A DNA stretch of 64,000 nucleotides from an uncultured Cohaesibacter sp. (GCF_963667045.1 NZ_OY762934.1:682001-746000), one strand, 5' to 3'. Positions 7,874 through 17,320 are shown, counted from the stretch's first letter. The notes: a model not told the origin generated them from the sequence alone. Translations and numbers: made by a program.

Positions 7874-8482
7874 ATGAATGTACGCAGCATCTGTCTTGCC
7901 ATTCTCTACTGTTCCGACAGAACCGGCTATGACATCCGCAAATTCTCGACGGAAGGCAATTTCAGCTTCTTCATCGACGCGTCATATGGTTCGATCTATC
8001 CTGCATTGAACAAGCTGGAGACTGAAGGGCTGGTCACCTGCCGCCATGTTGCCGATGAAGGCAAGCCGGCTCGCAAGGTCTATTCCATTACCGAGAGCGG
8101 TCGGAGGGCCCTTTTCGAGGAGCTTTTGCAACCTCACCGGCCAGATATTTACAAGTCCGAGTTCTTACTTATATCGTTGTTTGCACGCCTTATCGGACCA
8201 GACGCAATAAGAGAAGCTATCGACAGGCAGGTTCAACAACTGAATGAAGAGCTTGCACTCATCTCTTCATGTAATGAAACCGAGCTTCATACCGATCTGG
8301 AGCCGAATGATTGTGGCCACAACGAGCAGGACCTCCAGGCGGCCGAATGGGCAAAGAGCTACGGGTTCTATTGTGTTCGTGCCAGCATTGACTATCTGAA
8401 GATGCATGGGGAAGCGCTGGTTGAAATTGCAAGACAAGGCAACCCGACCGAACCGCAAGCACAGACCGATCAGAGTGAATAA
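7874..8482 (+). CDS. PadR-family transcriptional regulator (first of two)
   Basis: 202 residues. The N-terminus MNVRSICLAIL...TGYDIRKF and the wing region (SYGSIYPALNKLETEGLV...PARKVYSITESGRRALFEELL) are the PadR winged helix. The remaining part (about residues 85-180) forms the Vir_reg-like C-terminal helices used in dimerisation. Start at 7874 matches the family; 18 further upstream codons are open but not conserved-looking. The gene precedes the RND efflux pair by 110 bases in the same direction, so it is probably the local repressor of that pump and of itself. Confidence 0.9.
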   Translation: MNVRSICLAILYCSDRTGYDIRKFSTEGNFSFFIDASYGSIYPALNKLETEGLVTCRHVADEGKPARKVYSITESGRRALFEELLQPHRPDIYKSEFLLISLFARLIGPDAIREAIDRQVQQLNEELALISSCNETELHTDLEPNDCGHNEQDLQAAEWAKSYGFYCVRASIDYLKMHGEALVEIARQGNPTEPQAQTDQSE

Positions 8483-8592
8483 CATAAGTTTTGAAGCCGA
8501 ATTGTCGTGGCGCGCAAGATCTGCCTGCGGCTTTCATTTGATTTGACTTATTGCCCCAGTTCCTGTGGGGCGCCGATAGTGAGGGACTACCC

Positions 8593-9756
8593 ATGGCGTT
8601 GCGACTGAAAGGCTCATACGGCCTGGCGCTGCTATGTACTGCAGGGATCGTTGGATGGATGGCAACCGGGGAAGCCGTCTTCAGCGGTCAAGAAACGGCA
8701 GAGGCCTCCCCGCCTCCCGCCGTTCGTGCTGAAAATCAGGAAAGTGCGCTCTTCCGTGTCGCGGTTCAGCATTTTTCTGCCAAGCCAAGACCGTCCACCC
8801 TGACCATTCGCGGTCGGACCGAAGCCGACACGAAAGTGACGGTACGCGCCGAAACCTCGGCCATCGTCCAGTCGGTCGCTGTCGAGAAGGGCCAGTGGGT
8901 CCACAAGGGGGATCTCTTGTGCAAACTCGATATCGGCTCGCGTGAGGCTGGTCTGGCCAAAGCCAGGGCTGCCCTCGAGCAAGCCGAGTTCGACCTTCAG
9001 GCCAAGGAAACACTGGCCACCAAGGGATACGCCTCCAAAACCCAGCTTGCAGCTTTGCGTGCCTCGCGCGATGCTGCGATTGCGGGTGTCAAGGATGCAG
9101 CTCTTGAGCTTGACCGTACCAACATACTCGCCCCCGTTGACGGTCTGGTACAGGGCGATATTGCCGAGATCGGCGATCAGCTGAGCATTGGCGGCGCCTG
9201 CGCCGAACTCGTGAACCCGGATCCTATGCTGGTTGTTGGCCAGGTCTCCGAGCGCGATATTGCCAAGGTCGAAGTTGGCAACAAGGCTCAGGTCAATCTG
9301 GTCACCGGCGAGAAGACCGAAGGCCGCGTGCGTTTTGTCAGCTCCGTTTCCGATGTGGAGACGCGAACTTTCCTTGTCGAGGTCGAGATCCCCAATCCAG
9401 ACAGGTCGCTGCGTGACGGCGTGACGGCCCTTGCCAATCTCGCTCTGCCGCCAATCAAGGCCCATCTCATGAGCCCGGCATTGCTGACCCTGTCTGATGA
9501 AGGCATTGTTGGTGCCATGCAGGTTGTTGACGATACGGCCCGGTTCACACCGGTCAATATCGTTTCCAACGACGAAAATGGCGTCTGGCTTACGGGGCTG
9601 CCCGACGAGGTCGACCTCATCACTGTTGGTCAGGAATATGTCAAATCCGGCCAGAAGGTGGTGCCTGTCCCTGCTGATGTGATGCCAGAGAACGGCACTG
9701 CGAACAAGACTGCGGGCAAATCAGATGACAAGACTGGTGGCGGGGAGCCGAACTGA
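8593..9756 (+). CDS. RND efflux periplasmic adaptor (membrane fusion protein)
   Basis: 387 residues. An uncleaved N-terminal membrane anchor (GLALLCTAGIVGWMATGEAVF) is followed by the split lipoyl domain (SAIVQSVAVEKGQWVHKGDLL and ILAPVDGLVQGDIAEIGDQL), a short alpha hairpin (AGLAKARAALEQAEFDLQAKETLATKGYASKTQLAALRASRDAA) and beta-barrel domains. This is the HlyD/AcrA-type subunit that joins the inner-membrane pump to an outer-membrane channel. GAGGGA seven bases upstream supports the ATG at 8593. The stop shares one base with the start of the RND gene (TGATG), so translation is coupled. No outer-membrane factor gene is nearby. Confidence 0.93.
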   Translation: MALRLKGSYGLALLCTAGIVGWMATGEAVFSGQETAEASPPPAVRAENQESALFRVAVQHFSAKPRPSTLTIRGRTEADTKVTVRAETSAIVQSVAVEKGQWVHKGDLLCKLDIGSREAGLAKARAALEQAEFDLQAKETLATKGYASKTQLAALRASRDAAIAGVKDAALELDRTNILAPVDGLVQGDIAEIGDQLSIGGACAELVNPDPMLVVGQVSERDIAKVEVGNKAQVNLVTGEKTEGRVRFVSSVSDVETRTFLVEVEIPNPDRSLRDGVTALANLALPPIKAHLMSPALLTLSDEGIVGAMQVVDDTARFTPVNIVSNDENGVWLTGLPDEVDLITVGQEYVKSGQKVVPVPADVMPENGTANKTAGKSDDKTGGGEPN

Positions 9757-12700
9757 TGCAGAGCGCTCTTGAAACCATTCTGCGCGCCCGACGGGTCGTC
9801 ATGACCCTGATGGTCGTGCTGCTTCTGGGCGGCATCATCAGTTACATCAACGTGCCCAAGGAAGCCAATCCGGACATTGATATTCCGATCTTCTACATCT
9901 CGGTTTCCCAGCAGGGCATTTCGCCCGAGGATGCCGTGCGGCTTCTGGTCAAGCCGATGGAGAACAAGCTGCAGAGCCTTGACGGCCTCAAGGAAATGAC
10001 CAGCTTCGCCTCGGAAGGCCATGGTGGTGTTCTGCTCGAATTCACCGTTGATTTCGACAAGGAATCAGCGCTTGCCGACGTGCGCGACAAGGTGGATCAG
10101 GCCAAGGCCGAAATGCCATCTGACGCAGATGAACCGACCATCTCCGAAATGAACATGTCACAGCAGCCAACCCTGTATGTGACCCTGTCCGGCTCGGTGC
10201 CGGAACGGACGCTCTATCAACATGCGCGCCAGTTGAAGGACGAGATCGAAGGCATTTCCTCGGTGCTGGAAGCCAATCTTTCCGGCAACCGCGACGAACT
10301 GCTGGAAGTGGAAATCGACCAGTTGCGGCTGGAATCCTACAATGTCACCCAGACCGAGCTGATCAATGCTGTAACGCTCAACAACCAGCTCGTACCGGCA
10401 GGCTTTCTGGACAATGGCATGGGGCGGTTCAACCTCAAGGTTCCGGGCCTCATCGAAAGCGCACAGGATGTCTATTCCATTCCCATCAAGCAAAGCGGCG
10501 AAGGGGTGGTCACGCTTGGCGATATCGCTACGATCAAGCGGACCTTCAAGGATCCGACCACGATCACAAGGGTGAATGGCAAGGCCGCGATCACCATCGA
10601 GATTTCAAAGCGTCTTGGTACCAACATCATCGAAAACAATGATGCGGTGCGGCAGGTTGTCAAGGATGTGACCAGCGACTGGAACCCGGCCATCAAGGTT
10701 GGCTTCCTGCTGGATCAGTCCGAGCCGGTCAACGATACGCTCGGCTCGCTTGAATCCTCCATCATGACGGCCATTGCCCTTGTCATGATGCTGGTGCTGG
10801 CGGCCCTCGGGTTCCGTTCGGCCCTGATGATCGGCATTGCGATCCCGACCTCCTTCATGATGGGCTTCCTCGTGTTGTCACTGTTGGGCATGACGCTCAA
10901 CACCATGGTGATGTATGGTCTCGTGCTGACCGTGGGCATGCTCGTTGATGGCGCCATCGTCATCGTGGAATATGCCGACCGCAAGGTTGCCGAAGGCATG
11001 CAGCGACAGGAAGCCTATATACGCGCAGCAAAGCTGATGTTCTGGCCGATTGCAGCATCGACCGGTACGACGCTGGCTGCCTTCCTGCCCATGCTGCTTT
11101 GGCCGGGCATCATCGGCGAGTTCATGAGTTATCTGCCGATCATGGTGATCATCGTCCTGTCCTCTGCCCTGCTTTCGGCCATGGTGTTCCTGCCTGTCAT
11201 TGGTGGCTTCATCGGCAAGAAGAGTGCCACGCAGGAAGAAATCGAAAATGCCAAGCATCTCTCCGGTGGCCGCCATTTCAATCCCAAGGAAGTGACCGGC
11301 ATGACCGGTGTCTATGCCCGTTTCCTGCATGTGCTGGTGCGCCACCCGGCGGGCAATATCATTGCCATCGTCGGCGTTATCGCCATCATGGCTTCCATCG
11401 TCAGCCCGTTCTTCCTTGGACGGGCATTCAAGGCCGAGCTGTTCGTCAACGAAGAGCCCCGCTATGCGATGGTCTATGTTTCGGCGCGTGGCAATATGTC
11501 CGCGCAGGAAAGCCGTGACATCGTGAAGCGTGTGGAGGATGAAATCCTGCAGGTCAAGGGCATCAAGGACGTGGTTGCCACCTCGGCACCATCAGGCACG
11601 AGCGGCGGCGGCAACAGCCTCAGCTCGGACAGCAGCCGCCCGTCCGATGCCATCGGCTCGCTGGCGCTTGAACTCTCCGACTTCTGCTGTCGCAGACCGG
11701 CCGAGGAGATCTTCACCGAGATCAGGGACAGAACGGCGCAGTATCCGGGCATTCTGGTCGCGGTGGCCAAGACCGAAGAAGGCCCTCCGACCGGCAAGGA
11801 CATCAACCTCGAGATCACCTCGAACAATTATGATCTGGTCTCCAGCATTACCGGCACCGTGCGAAAGCATGTCGACGGAATCAGCAATCTGGTTGATATC
11901 GAGGATGGACGTCCCCTGCCCGGCATCGAGTGGGAACTCAAGATCGATCGCGAACAGGCGGGCCGTTACAATGCATCCATAGCCACGGTCGGCTCAATGG
12001 TCCAGCTTCTGACCAATGGCGTGATGATCGGCAAATATCGCCCGGACGACTCCGAGGACGAAGTGGACATTCGCGTGCGCCTGCCCAAGGAGCAACGCAA
12101 TCTTGACCATCTGGACGAGCTGAAACTGCCAACCAGCAACGGCATGGTGCCAATCAGCAATTTCGTACAGACAGAAGCCAAGCAGAAGGTATCCTCGATC
12201 ACCCGCAAGGATGGTCTCTACGCCATGAGTGTCAAGGCGACCGTGGACCAGAGTGACGGCACAACAGTCGATGCCAAGGTGCGGGAACTGGATGAGTGGA
12301 TCAAGGCGCAGGAATGGCCCAACGGGGTCCACTTCAAGTTCCGTGGCGCTGATGAAGACCAGAAGGAATCGGGCGAGTTTCTCGGCAAGGCAGCACTTGC
12401 TGCTCTGTTCATCATGGCGATGATCCTGATCACCCAGTTCAACAGCTTCTATCAGACGGCCTTGACGCTGATGACCGTGGTCTTCTCGATCTTCGGTGTG
12501 CTGTTGGGCATCGTTGTCACCGGTCAGACCTTCTCCATCATCATGACCGGCACAGGGGTCATGGCGCTGGCCGGTATCGTGGTCAACAACGCCATCGTGC
12601 TGATCGACACCTACAACCGGTTCCGGTCCGAGGATGTGGAAGTGGTCGAAGCCGTGATCAAGACAGCGGCCCAGCGCATCCGCCCCATCCTGCTGACGAC

Positions 12701-12977
12701 AATCACGACGATTGCCGGTCTGATCCCGATGGCGACAGGCATCAATCTGGACTTCTTCAACCGGGTGATTGCCGTGGGCTCGATCACGGCGGCCTGGTGG
12801 ATCCAGCTGTCGACGGCGGTGATTGCCGGTCTCGGTTTCTCGACCGTCCTGACGCTGATCCTCATTCCGGTGCTTCTGGCCTTCCCGACCGTAACCCTGA
12901 AGCCGATGTTCGGCTGCATGGGGCGCCTGATCGGCCTTGGCCGCAATCGCCCGCATAGTCCAGAGGCAGCCGAGTAG
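9756..12977 (+). CDS. RND-family efflux pump, inner-membrane permease
   Basis: 1073 residues, the usual size for AcrB-type pumps. Twelve membrane segments and two large periplasmic loops are recognisable, with the N-terminal pattern RARRVVMTLMVVLLLGGIISYINVPKEANPDID. The proton-relay helix reads GMLVDGAIVIVEY: only one of the two Asp residues of AcrB (DD) is kept, and the TM10 lysine region reads GIVVNNAIVLIDTY. These variants are seen in a broad branch of RND pumps outside AcrB/MexB, so the proton pathway may differ. Substrate unknown; multidrug or detergent export is the default guess. The second periplasmic loop contains an unusual Gly/Ser run (GTSGGGNSLSSDSSRPSD). Confidence 0.93.
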   Translation: MQSALETILRARRVVMTLMVVLLLGGIISYINVPKEANPDIDIPIFYISVSQQGISPEDAVRLLVKPMENKLQSLDGLKEMTSFASEGHGGVLLEFTVDFDKESALADVRDKVDQAKAEMPSDADEPTISEMNMSQQPTLYVTLSGSVPERTLYQHARQLKDEIEGISSVLEANLSGNRDELLEVEIDQLRLESYNVTQTELINAVTLNNQLVPAGFLDNGMGRFNLKVPGLIESAQDVYSIPIKQSGEGVVTLGDIATIKRTFKDPTTITRVNGKAAITIEISKRLGTNIIENNDAVRQVVKDVTSDWNPAIKVGFLLDQSEPVNDTLGSLESSIMTAIALVMMLVLAALGFRSALMIGIAIPTSFMMGFLVLSLLGMTLNTMVMYGLVLTVGMLVDGAIVIVEYADRKVAEGMQRQEAYIRAAKLMFWPIAASTGTTLAAFLPMLLWPGIIGEFMSYLPIMVIIVLSSALLSAMVFLPVIGGFIGKKSATQEEIENAKHLSGGRHFNPKEVTGMTGVYARFLHVLVRHPAGNIIAIVGVIAIMASIVSPFFLGRAFKAELFVNEEPRYAMVYVSARGNMSAQESRDIVKRVEDEILQVKGIKDVVATSAPSGTSGGGNSLSSDSSRPSDAIGSLALELSDFCCRRPAEEIFTEIRDRTAQYPGILVAVAKTEEGPPTGKDINLEITSNNYDLVSSITGTVRKHVDGISNLVDIEDGRPLPGIEWELKIDREQAGRYNASIATVGSMVQLLTNGVMIGKYRPDDSEDEVDIRVRLPKEQRNLDHLDELKLPTSNGMVPISNFVQTEAKQKVSSITRKDGLYAMSVKATVDQSDGTTVDAKVRELDEWIKAQEWPNGVHFKFRGADEDQKESGEFLGKAALAALFIMAMILITQFNSFYQTALTLMTVVFSIFGVLLGIVVTGQTFSIIMTGTGVMALAGIVVNNAIVLIDTYNRFRSEDVEVVEAVIKTAAQRIRPILLTTITTIAGLIPMATGINLDFFNRVIAVGSITAAWWIQLSTAVIAGLGFSTVLTLILIPVLLAFPTVTLKPMFGCMGRLIGLGRNRPHSPEAAE

Positions 12978-13010
12978 TCGGGTTTCCCTGGCCAACCTGT
13001 TTAAAACGAC

Positions 13011-13046
13011 AAGACCCGTCAGTCGATTGGCTGACGGGTCTTTTTT
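13011..13046 (+). terminator. Terminator after the RND pump gene
   Basis: A perfect 12-bp stem AAGACCCGTCAG / CTGACGGGTCTT (13011-13022 and 13031-13042) with an 8-base loop, ending in TTTTTT. It separates the efflux operon from the second padR gene. Confidence 0.93.
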
Positions 13047-13057
13047 GTTTGAAAATA

Positions 13058-13112
13058 TATTTAAGATATATCTTGAAATCCGGGATCGATAATGCTATTT
13101 AAGATATATCTT
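13058..13112. promoter_or_regulatory. Twin identical palindromes in front of the second padR gene
   Basis: The 17-base sequence TATTTAAGATATATCTT occurs twice, at 13058-13074 and 13096-13112, exactly 38 bases apart. Its core AAGATATATCTT is a perfect 12-bp palindrome. The second copy ends 25 bases before the padR ATG. Such paired sites are expected for binding by a dimeric PadR protein and for autorepression; no other target of these palindromes is seen in the window. Confidence 0.75.
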
Positions 13113-13136
13113 AGTTATATCTATTTGGAGAAACCA

Positions 13137-13973
13137 ATGAGAGAACAGAATTTTCAAGAGATGCGTGGTGGCGGTCGTTGGCGCAAGGACTGCGACAACC
13201 GCGGTCCGCGCGGACGCATGAATGCGCACAGAGGCCGCGGTGATGGCCATGATTATGAACTTGCCGACGGCTTGGGCGCAGCCTCCCGGGGCGGTCGCGG
13301 CCATGGTTGGCATGATGAATGGTGTGAAGACCCTCGCGGCGAACGGGGAAGAGGTCCAGGTTCCGAGTCTTGGGGCTCTCCCGAGGGCGGGCCATTTCAT
13401 CCCGGCTTCACGGGCGGCGGTCCACGAGGACCCCACGGTGGCCCGGGTGGTCGACCTGGTGGCAGGCGCGGTGGCCCCGGGGGTGATGGACATGGCCGGC
13501 GACGTGGACGGTTTCTCGGACAGGGAGACATCCGCCTTCTGGCCCTTGCCCTTATCGAGCAGGAACCCCGCCACGGCTATGACATCATCAAGGAGGTGGA
13601 GACCCTGACCAATGGCTCCTATGCTCCCAGCCCGGGCGTGATCTATCCGACCTTGACCTATCTGGAAGAAGCCGGACAGTGCAATGTCGAGACGGAAGGC
13701 AACAAGAAACGGTATGCCATCACCGCGGAGGGATCTGCCCAACTGGAAGAACAGCGCTCAGAGGTCACCCGCATCTTCGATCTTCTCAAGGCGATGGGAG
13801 AACGGGCAAGGCAGGAAAGTGAAAGCCGCCAGCAGGCAGCTCCCTCCCTGCCGCTCAGCGTCGAGACCGCACTTCTCAATCTGCGCGAGACCGCAGCAGA
13901 GCGCATCAAGCAGGACCCTTCCGTCTCCAGCACGATCGTCCAGAAGCTGTTGCAGTTGGCCGAAGACCTCTAA
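13137..13973 (+). CDS. PadR-family regulator with long Gly/Arg/His-rich N-terminal extension
   Basis: 278 residues; GGAG seven bases before the ATG at 13137 fixes the start. Residues 1-125 are low-complexity (Gly, Arg, His, Pro, Asp: e.g. RGGRGHGWHDEWC, GPHGGPGGRPGGRRGGPGG). The PadR winged helix occupies about residues 128-215 (DIRLLALALIEQEPRHGYDIIKEVE, SPGVIYPTLTYLEEAGQ), and the end has LNLRETAAERIKQDP. The head is likely flexible and may bind nucleic acid, or metals through its histidines. Twin operators upstream suggest autoregulation. It follows the RND genes but has its own promoter region, so control of that pump is possible, not shown. Confidence 0.9.
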   Translation: MREQNFQEMRGGGRWRKDCDNRGPRGRMNAHRGRGDGHDYELADGLGAASRGGRGHGWHDEWCEDPRGERGRGPGSESWGSPEGGPFHPGFTGGGPRGPHGGPGGRPGGRRGGPGGDGHGRRRGRFLGQGDIRLLALALIEQEPRHGYDIIKEVETLTNGSYAPSPGVIYPTLTYLEEAGQCNVETEGNKKRYAITAEGSAQLEEQRSEVTRIFDLLKAMGERARQESESRQQAAPSLPLSVETALLNLRETAAERIKQDPSVSSTIVQKLLQLAEDL

Positions 13974-14020
13974 CCGAGCCGCTGCAGCACATACTCCGGT
14001 CAGCCTGACCGGAAACAAGC

Positions 14021-14063
14021 AAAGGCCCCTTTCGCTACTCCCGGCGCGAAAAGGGGCCTTTGT
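14021..14063. terminator. Terminator between padR and pssA (convergent)
   Basis: Stem AAAGGCCCCTTTCGC / GCGAAAAGGGGCCTTT (14021-14035 and 14046-14061, one extra A) with a 10-base loop. It lies between the stop of the padR gene and that of pssA. The ends show only short A and T runs, so it may work moderately in both directions. Confidence 0.8.
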
Positions 14064-14105
14064 CGTATCAATCAACATACAGCCAGAGAGAGTGCCGTTG
14101 CGCCT

Positions 14106-14987
14106 CTAGTCGTCCTTGTCATCGTCAGCACAATCCTTGGCGTCGGCCACCATGCCATCGGTGATCGGATTGTCATCGGGCATCTGACGGTCATGCTGAA
14201 ACCAGGAGCGACGCGCAAAGGGGATCGATGCCAGATAAACCACCACAAGCACCGTCATGGTGATCCACGGGTAGGAAAAGAGGATGGCAACAGCAGCCAC
14301 GACACCGAGGATAAGCGGTAGCACATTGGCGCGCGGAATGCGCACGCCGATGGTCTTGCCCGAGTAGGTCGGCAGGGTCGAAACCACCAGCATGGCAATC
14401 AGAATGGTATAGATCAACACCAACGGCGCGGCCAGATCCGTATGGGGCAAGCCCGACAGCTCCAGATAGATCGGCGCAAGCACCGTCAACGCTCCGGCAG
14501 GCGCTGGCACACCGACAAAGAAATTCTTCTTCCACGCCGGCTGATTGCGATCAGCGAGCGCCACGTTGAACCGCGCCAGACGCAGCACCATGGCGATGGC
14601 AAAAATCAGCGAACCAATCCAGCCGATCGACTGGAAGGCATGCAGGATCCAGACATGGAGGATCAGGGCGGGGGCAACACCGAAATTGACGAAATCCGTA
14701 AGGGAATCCAGTTCAGCCCCGAAACGCGACGTACCCTTCAGCATCCGCGCCACACGACCATCGACACCGTCGAGAAAGGCAGCAGCAGCAATGGAGACCA
14801 GCGCCGTTTCAAACCGGCCATCGATCGCCATGCGGATGCCCGTCAGACCGGCACACAAAGCCATCAGTGTCACCAGATTGGGCGCGATCAACCGGAAGGG
14901 AACTGCCTTGAAGCGCCGTCGCGGGTTTTCATCCGGGTCAAAAGCTTGAAACGGATTGTTGATGCCGTGATCTTGATCGTCTGCCAT
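14106..14987 (-). CDS. pssA: CDP-diacylglycerol--serine O-phosphatidyltransferase
   Basis: 293 residues. The CDP-alcohol phosphotransferase signature is complete: DGVDGRVAR, eight residues, then G...LDSLTD, about residues 70-96. The enzyme makes phosphatidylserine from CDP-diacylglycerol and serine at the inner membrane; about eight hydrophobic segments are visible. It lies 76 bases downstream of psd on the same strand, so the two consecutive steps towards phosphatidylethanolamine are in one operon. The C-terminal tail is highly acidic (VADAKDCADDDKDD). Confidence 0.95.
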   Translation of the reverse strand: MADDQDHGINNPFQAFDPDENPRRRFKAVPFRLIAPNLVTLMALCAGLTGIRMAIDGRFETALVSIAAAAFLDGVDGRVARMLKGTSRFGAELDSLTDFVNFGVAPALILHVWILHAFQSIGWIGSLIFAIAMVLRLARFNVALADRNQPAWKKNFFVGVPAPAGALTVLAPIYLELSGLPHTDLAAPLVLIYTILIAMLVVSTLPTYSGKTIGVRIPRANVLPLILGVVAAVAILFSYPWITMTVLVVVYLASIPFARRSWFQHDRQMPDDNPITDGMVADAKDCADDDKDD

Positions 14988-15063
14988 TTGGAACTCGGTC
15001 CTGCCGTTGATTATAGCCGAGCTGGCGTTGCGGAGGCATCCGCCGCGCCGTGCCCGTCAGCAA

Positions 15064-15765
15064 TTACTGCTCTCTGTGAGCGCCGATGTCGCCCTGTTCG
15101 CCTTCCATGTTCGCCAGAATGGATTCACCGGCGATCATGGTCTGGCCGACAACAACCGTCGGCACGATGGTAGACGGCAGATAGACGTCGACGCGGCTGC
15201 CAAAGCGGATGAGGCCAAAGCGTTCACCAACCGGCAGTTCCTCGCCCTCACCTGTCCAGCAGACGATGCGGCGCGCGATCAGGCCAGCAATCTGGGTTAC
15301 CCCGACGGGACCATATTCGGTGTCGAGAATCAAGCTGTTACGCTCATTGTCCTCACTGGCTTTGTCGAGTTCGGCGTTCAGGAACTTGCCCGGCTTATAG
15401 GCGACCTTGCGCACCTTGCCCTTGATCGGGGCGCGGTTGACGTGGACGTTGAAGACATTCATGAAAACCGAGACGCGCATCATCGGCTGGTCGCTGAGGC
15501 CCAGCTCCTTGGGAGGGGTTGCCAGCCCGACGCCGGAAACGATGCCATCGGCCGGAGAAATGACGAGGCCCTTCTTGAGCGGGGTCACACGGGCCGGGTC
15601 GCGGAAGAAGTAGCAGCACCACAGCGTCAGGAACAGGCCAATCCAGAACAGGGCCGAGACGAACCAGCCAAGAATGACGGTGATAACGGCAAAGATCGCG
15701 ATGAACTTGTGCCCTTCTGGATGAATGGGAACCACACTCTTGCGAATGGAATCAATGATCGTCAT
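15064..15765 (-). CDS. psd: Phosphatidylserine decarboxylase proenzyme (short form)
   Basis: 233 residues, the short PSD-A type found in alphaproteobacteria and archaea. Two N-terminal hydrophobic segments ([26 protein letters not shown]) precede the decarboxylase core ([38 protein letters not shown]). The self-cleavage site that generates the pyruvoyl group is in IRFGSRVD, between Gly and Ser. The product is phosphatidylethanolamine. Start at 15765 with GGAAGG upstream; an ATG further upstream in the same frame lacks family resemblance. First gene of the psd-pssA operon. Confidence 0.95.
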   Translation of the reverse strand: MTIIDSIRKSVVPIHPEGHKFIAIFAVITVILGWFVSALFWIGLFLTLWCCYFFRDPARVTPLKKGLVISPADGIVSGVGLATPPKELGLSDQPMMRVSVFMNVFNVHVNRAPIKGKVRKVAYKPGKFLNAELDKASEDNERNSLILDTEYGPVGVTQIAGLIARRIVCWTGEGEELPVGERFGLIRFGSRVDVYLPSTIVPTVVVGQTMIAGESILANMEGEQGDIGAHREQ

Positions 15766-16026
15766 GGTGCTCGGCCTTCCTTCGGTCGGAGGGGGTGCGT
15801 GCGCCAGATGCAGCAAGGCAAGCTGCCAGCGTGGTGCATGGATGCGATGGCATACACAGCCCCGGTTTGAACAAAGCTTTTAGCGAAAGTTTCCGGCCCC
15901 GCCAAGTCACCATAAGCATTCTTTGCAAGTTCCTGATGTTCAGTGTGTCCTTCAAAGGTCGCTTTCATTGGCCGAGACCTCCACTGAGTGCCCTCTCGCC
16001 AGGCTTTTCGCCTTTCCAGGCTATGG

Positions 16027-16677
16027 TCAGGGCAGCAACTGGCCCGGTTCCACCATGGGAGCGCCGGTGGTGGAGACATAGAGATCCACCAACCGCGCCT
16101 CTTCCAGCGACAATTCGACACTGCGCGGATAGAAGGGCCGGTCCCTGTCCTTGAGAATCGGCGTGTGCCAACCATCGGTTTCCGCGACGAACCGCATCAT
16201 GCCAGCTTCTCCGAACTTGTGCAGAAAACCCTGCATGACCGCATCGATATAGGATTGCAGAATGGGGAACTTCGGATCGGCCTTGCTGGTGAGGGCTGGC
16301 TGACCGACATAGATGTAGCAGTCGATCTGGTCTGGCAGCGGTTGATCGGTCTGGAAGTCGGCAAGATCGATCTTCACGCGATTGTAGTGCGCTTCCCTGA
16401 TATCCACCTGCGGCAGATGGCTCTTCTGGTCAAAGACCAGCAACCCGTCACAATAGGCATCCGGGTTCGGGGTCACAGAAAGGGCGGCAGCACCGTGCAT
16501 CCCGAAAGCGCGACGTTCCGGGCTGGCTTCCCAGATCGACCAGTGGCGACGATAGCCCCTGAGCCGACCGGCCACGCCAAAGCTTTCGGCATTTCTTGTT
16601 TTGTCATTGACCAGGGAGCCATAGCCGAAATAGGCAACCCAATCGGAAGGGTTTGCCAGAAGATCTTCAAATGTCAC
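16027..16677 (-). CDS. Gamma-glutamylcyclotransferase-fold protein
   Basis: 216 residues. The substrate-binding signature YFGYGSLV (about residues 16-23) is that of the gamma-glutamylcyclotransferase/AIG2/ChaC fold, and the EAHYNRVKI segment supplies a candidate catalytic Glu. Such enzymes release 5-oxoproline from gamma-glutamyl peptides, possibly glutathione. The upstream genes on the same strand are a GNAT acetyltransferase and glutathione reductase, which fits a glutathione-related role. The C-terminal part (about residues 130-216) is longer than in minimal family members. Exact substrate is unproven. Confidence 0.8.
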   Translation of the reverse strand: MTFEDLLANPSDWVAYFGYGSLVNDKTRNAESFGVAGRLRGYRRHWSIWEASPERRAFGMHGAAALSVTPNPDAYCDGLLVFDQKSHLPQVDIREAHYNRVKIDLADFQTDQPLPDQIDCYIYVGQPALTSKADPKFPILQSYIDAVMQGFLHKFGEAGMMRFVAETDGWHTPILKDRDRPFYPRSVELSLEEARLVDLYVSTTGAPMVEPGQLLP

Positions 16678-16749
16678 GATAAATTTTCCAGTATCAGAGC
16701 AGGCAATGGCAAGCGTATCGGCGATCTGGCCGGATCATCATCGCGCCGG

Positions 16750-17313
16750 TTACAGTGGCTGCCGCATCACCATTTTAAGCAGATTGCGTTTCAACAGGGG
16801 ATCATATTTCACCTTGCGTTCCACCACCTCAAGCCCCTGTTTGCGATAAAAGCTGCAGGCGCGGGTGTTTTGCGCAAAAACCTCGAGTGTCAGATGGTCT
16901 TGCCCCGCCTGTCGCAGCTTGCCGCGCGCATCCTCCATCAGAGCCGCCCCCATCCCCTGCCTTTGCCAGAGCGGATCGACGCACAGATCCGACAGATAGG
17001 CGGTGGAACAATCCAGCGCACAGAAGCCGACAACAGCTCCATCAACCTTGGCAAGGGTCAGCAGATCAAGCGGGTCGGCTTGGCCTGCGGCATAATACAT
17101 CATGAAGGCATGGAGTTGCGCCTCCATCTGCGTGATGTCATTGGCGGAAAAATCGAAGGATTTTCCGCCGATCACCCCGCACCATGCGTCAAGGCCGCAC
17201 TGGGTCGCGGCCTCGACATCGGCTCCGCACAACGGACCGAAGGTCAAATCCCCGGAAGAGAGGGACAAGAGTGTTCCTCGCCCCTCTTCGTCGAAGCTGT
17301 GCGGAAGTGGCAT
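16750..17313 (-). CDS. GNAT N-acetyltransferase
   Basis: 187 residues. The acetyl-CoA binding block YLSDLCVDPLWQRQGMGAALMEDAR (Q/RxxGxG/A) and the C-terminal TRACSFYRKQGLEVVERKVKYD strand-helix define a GNAT domain at about residues 85-165. The acceptor substrate is unknown. The start lies 7 bases after the glutathione reductase stop, so the two genes are in one operon, and the cyclotransferase-like gene follows about 70 bases later. Confidence 0.85.
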   Translation of the reverse strand: MPLPHSFDEEGRGTLLSLSSGDLTFGPLCGADVEAATQCGLDAWCGVIGGKSFDFSANDITQMEAQLHAFMMYYAAGQADPLDLLTLAKVDGAVVGFCALDCSTAYLSDLCVDPLWQRQGMGAALMEDARGKLRQAGQDHLTLEVFAQNTRACSFYRKQGLEVVERKVKYDPLLKRNLLKMVMRQPL

Positions 17314-17320
17314 GCCCAGA

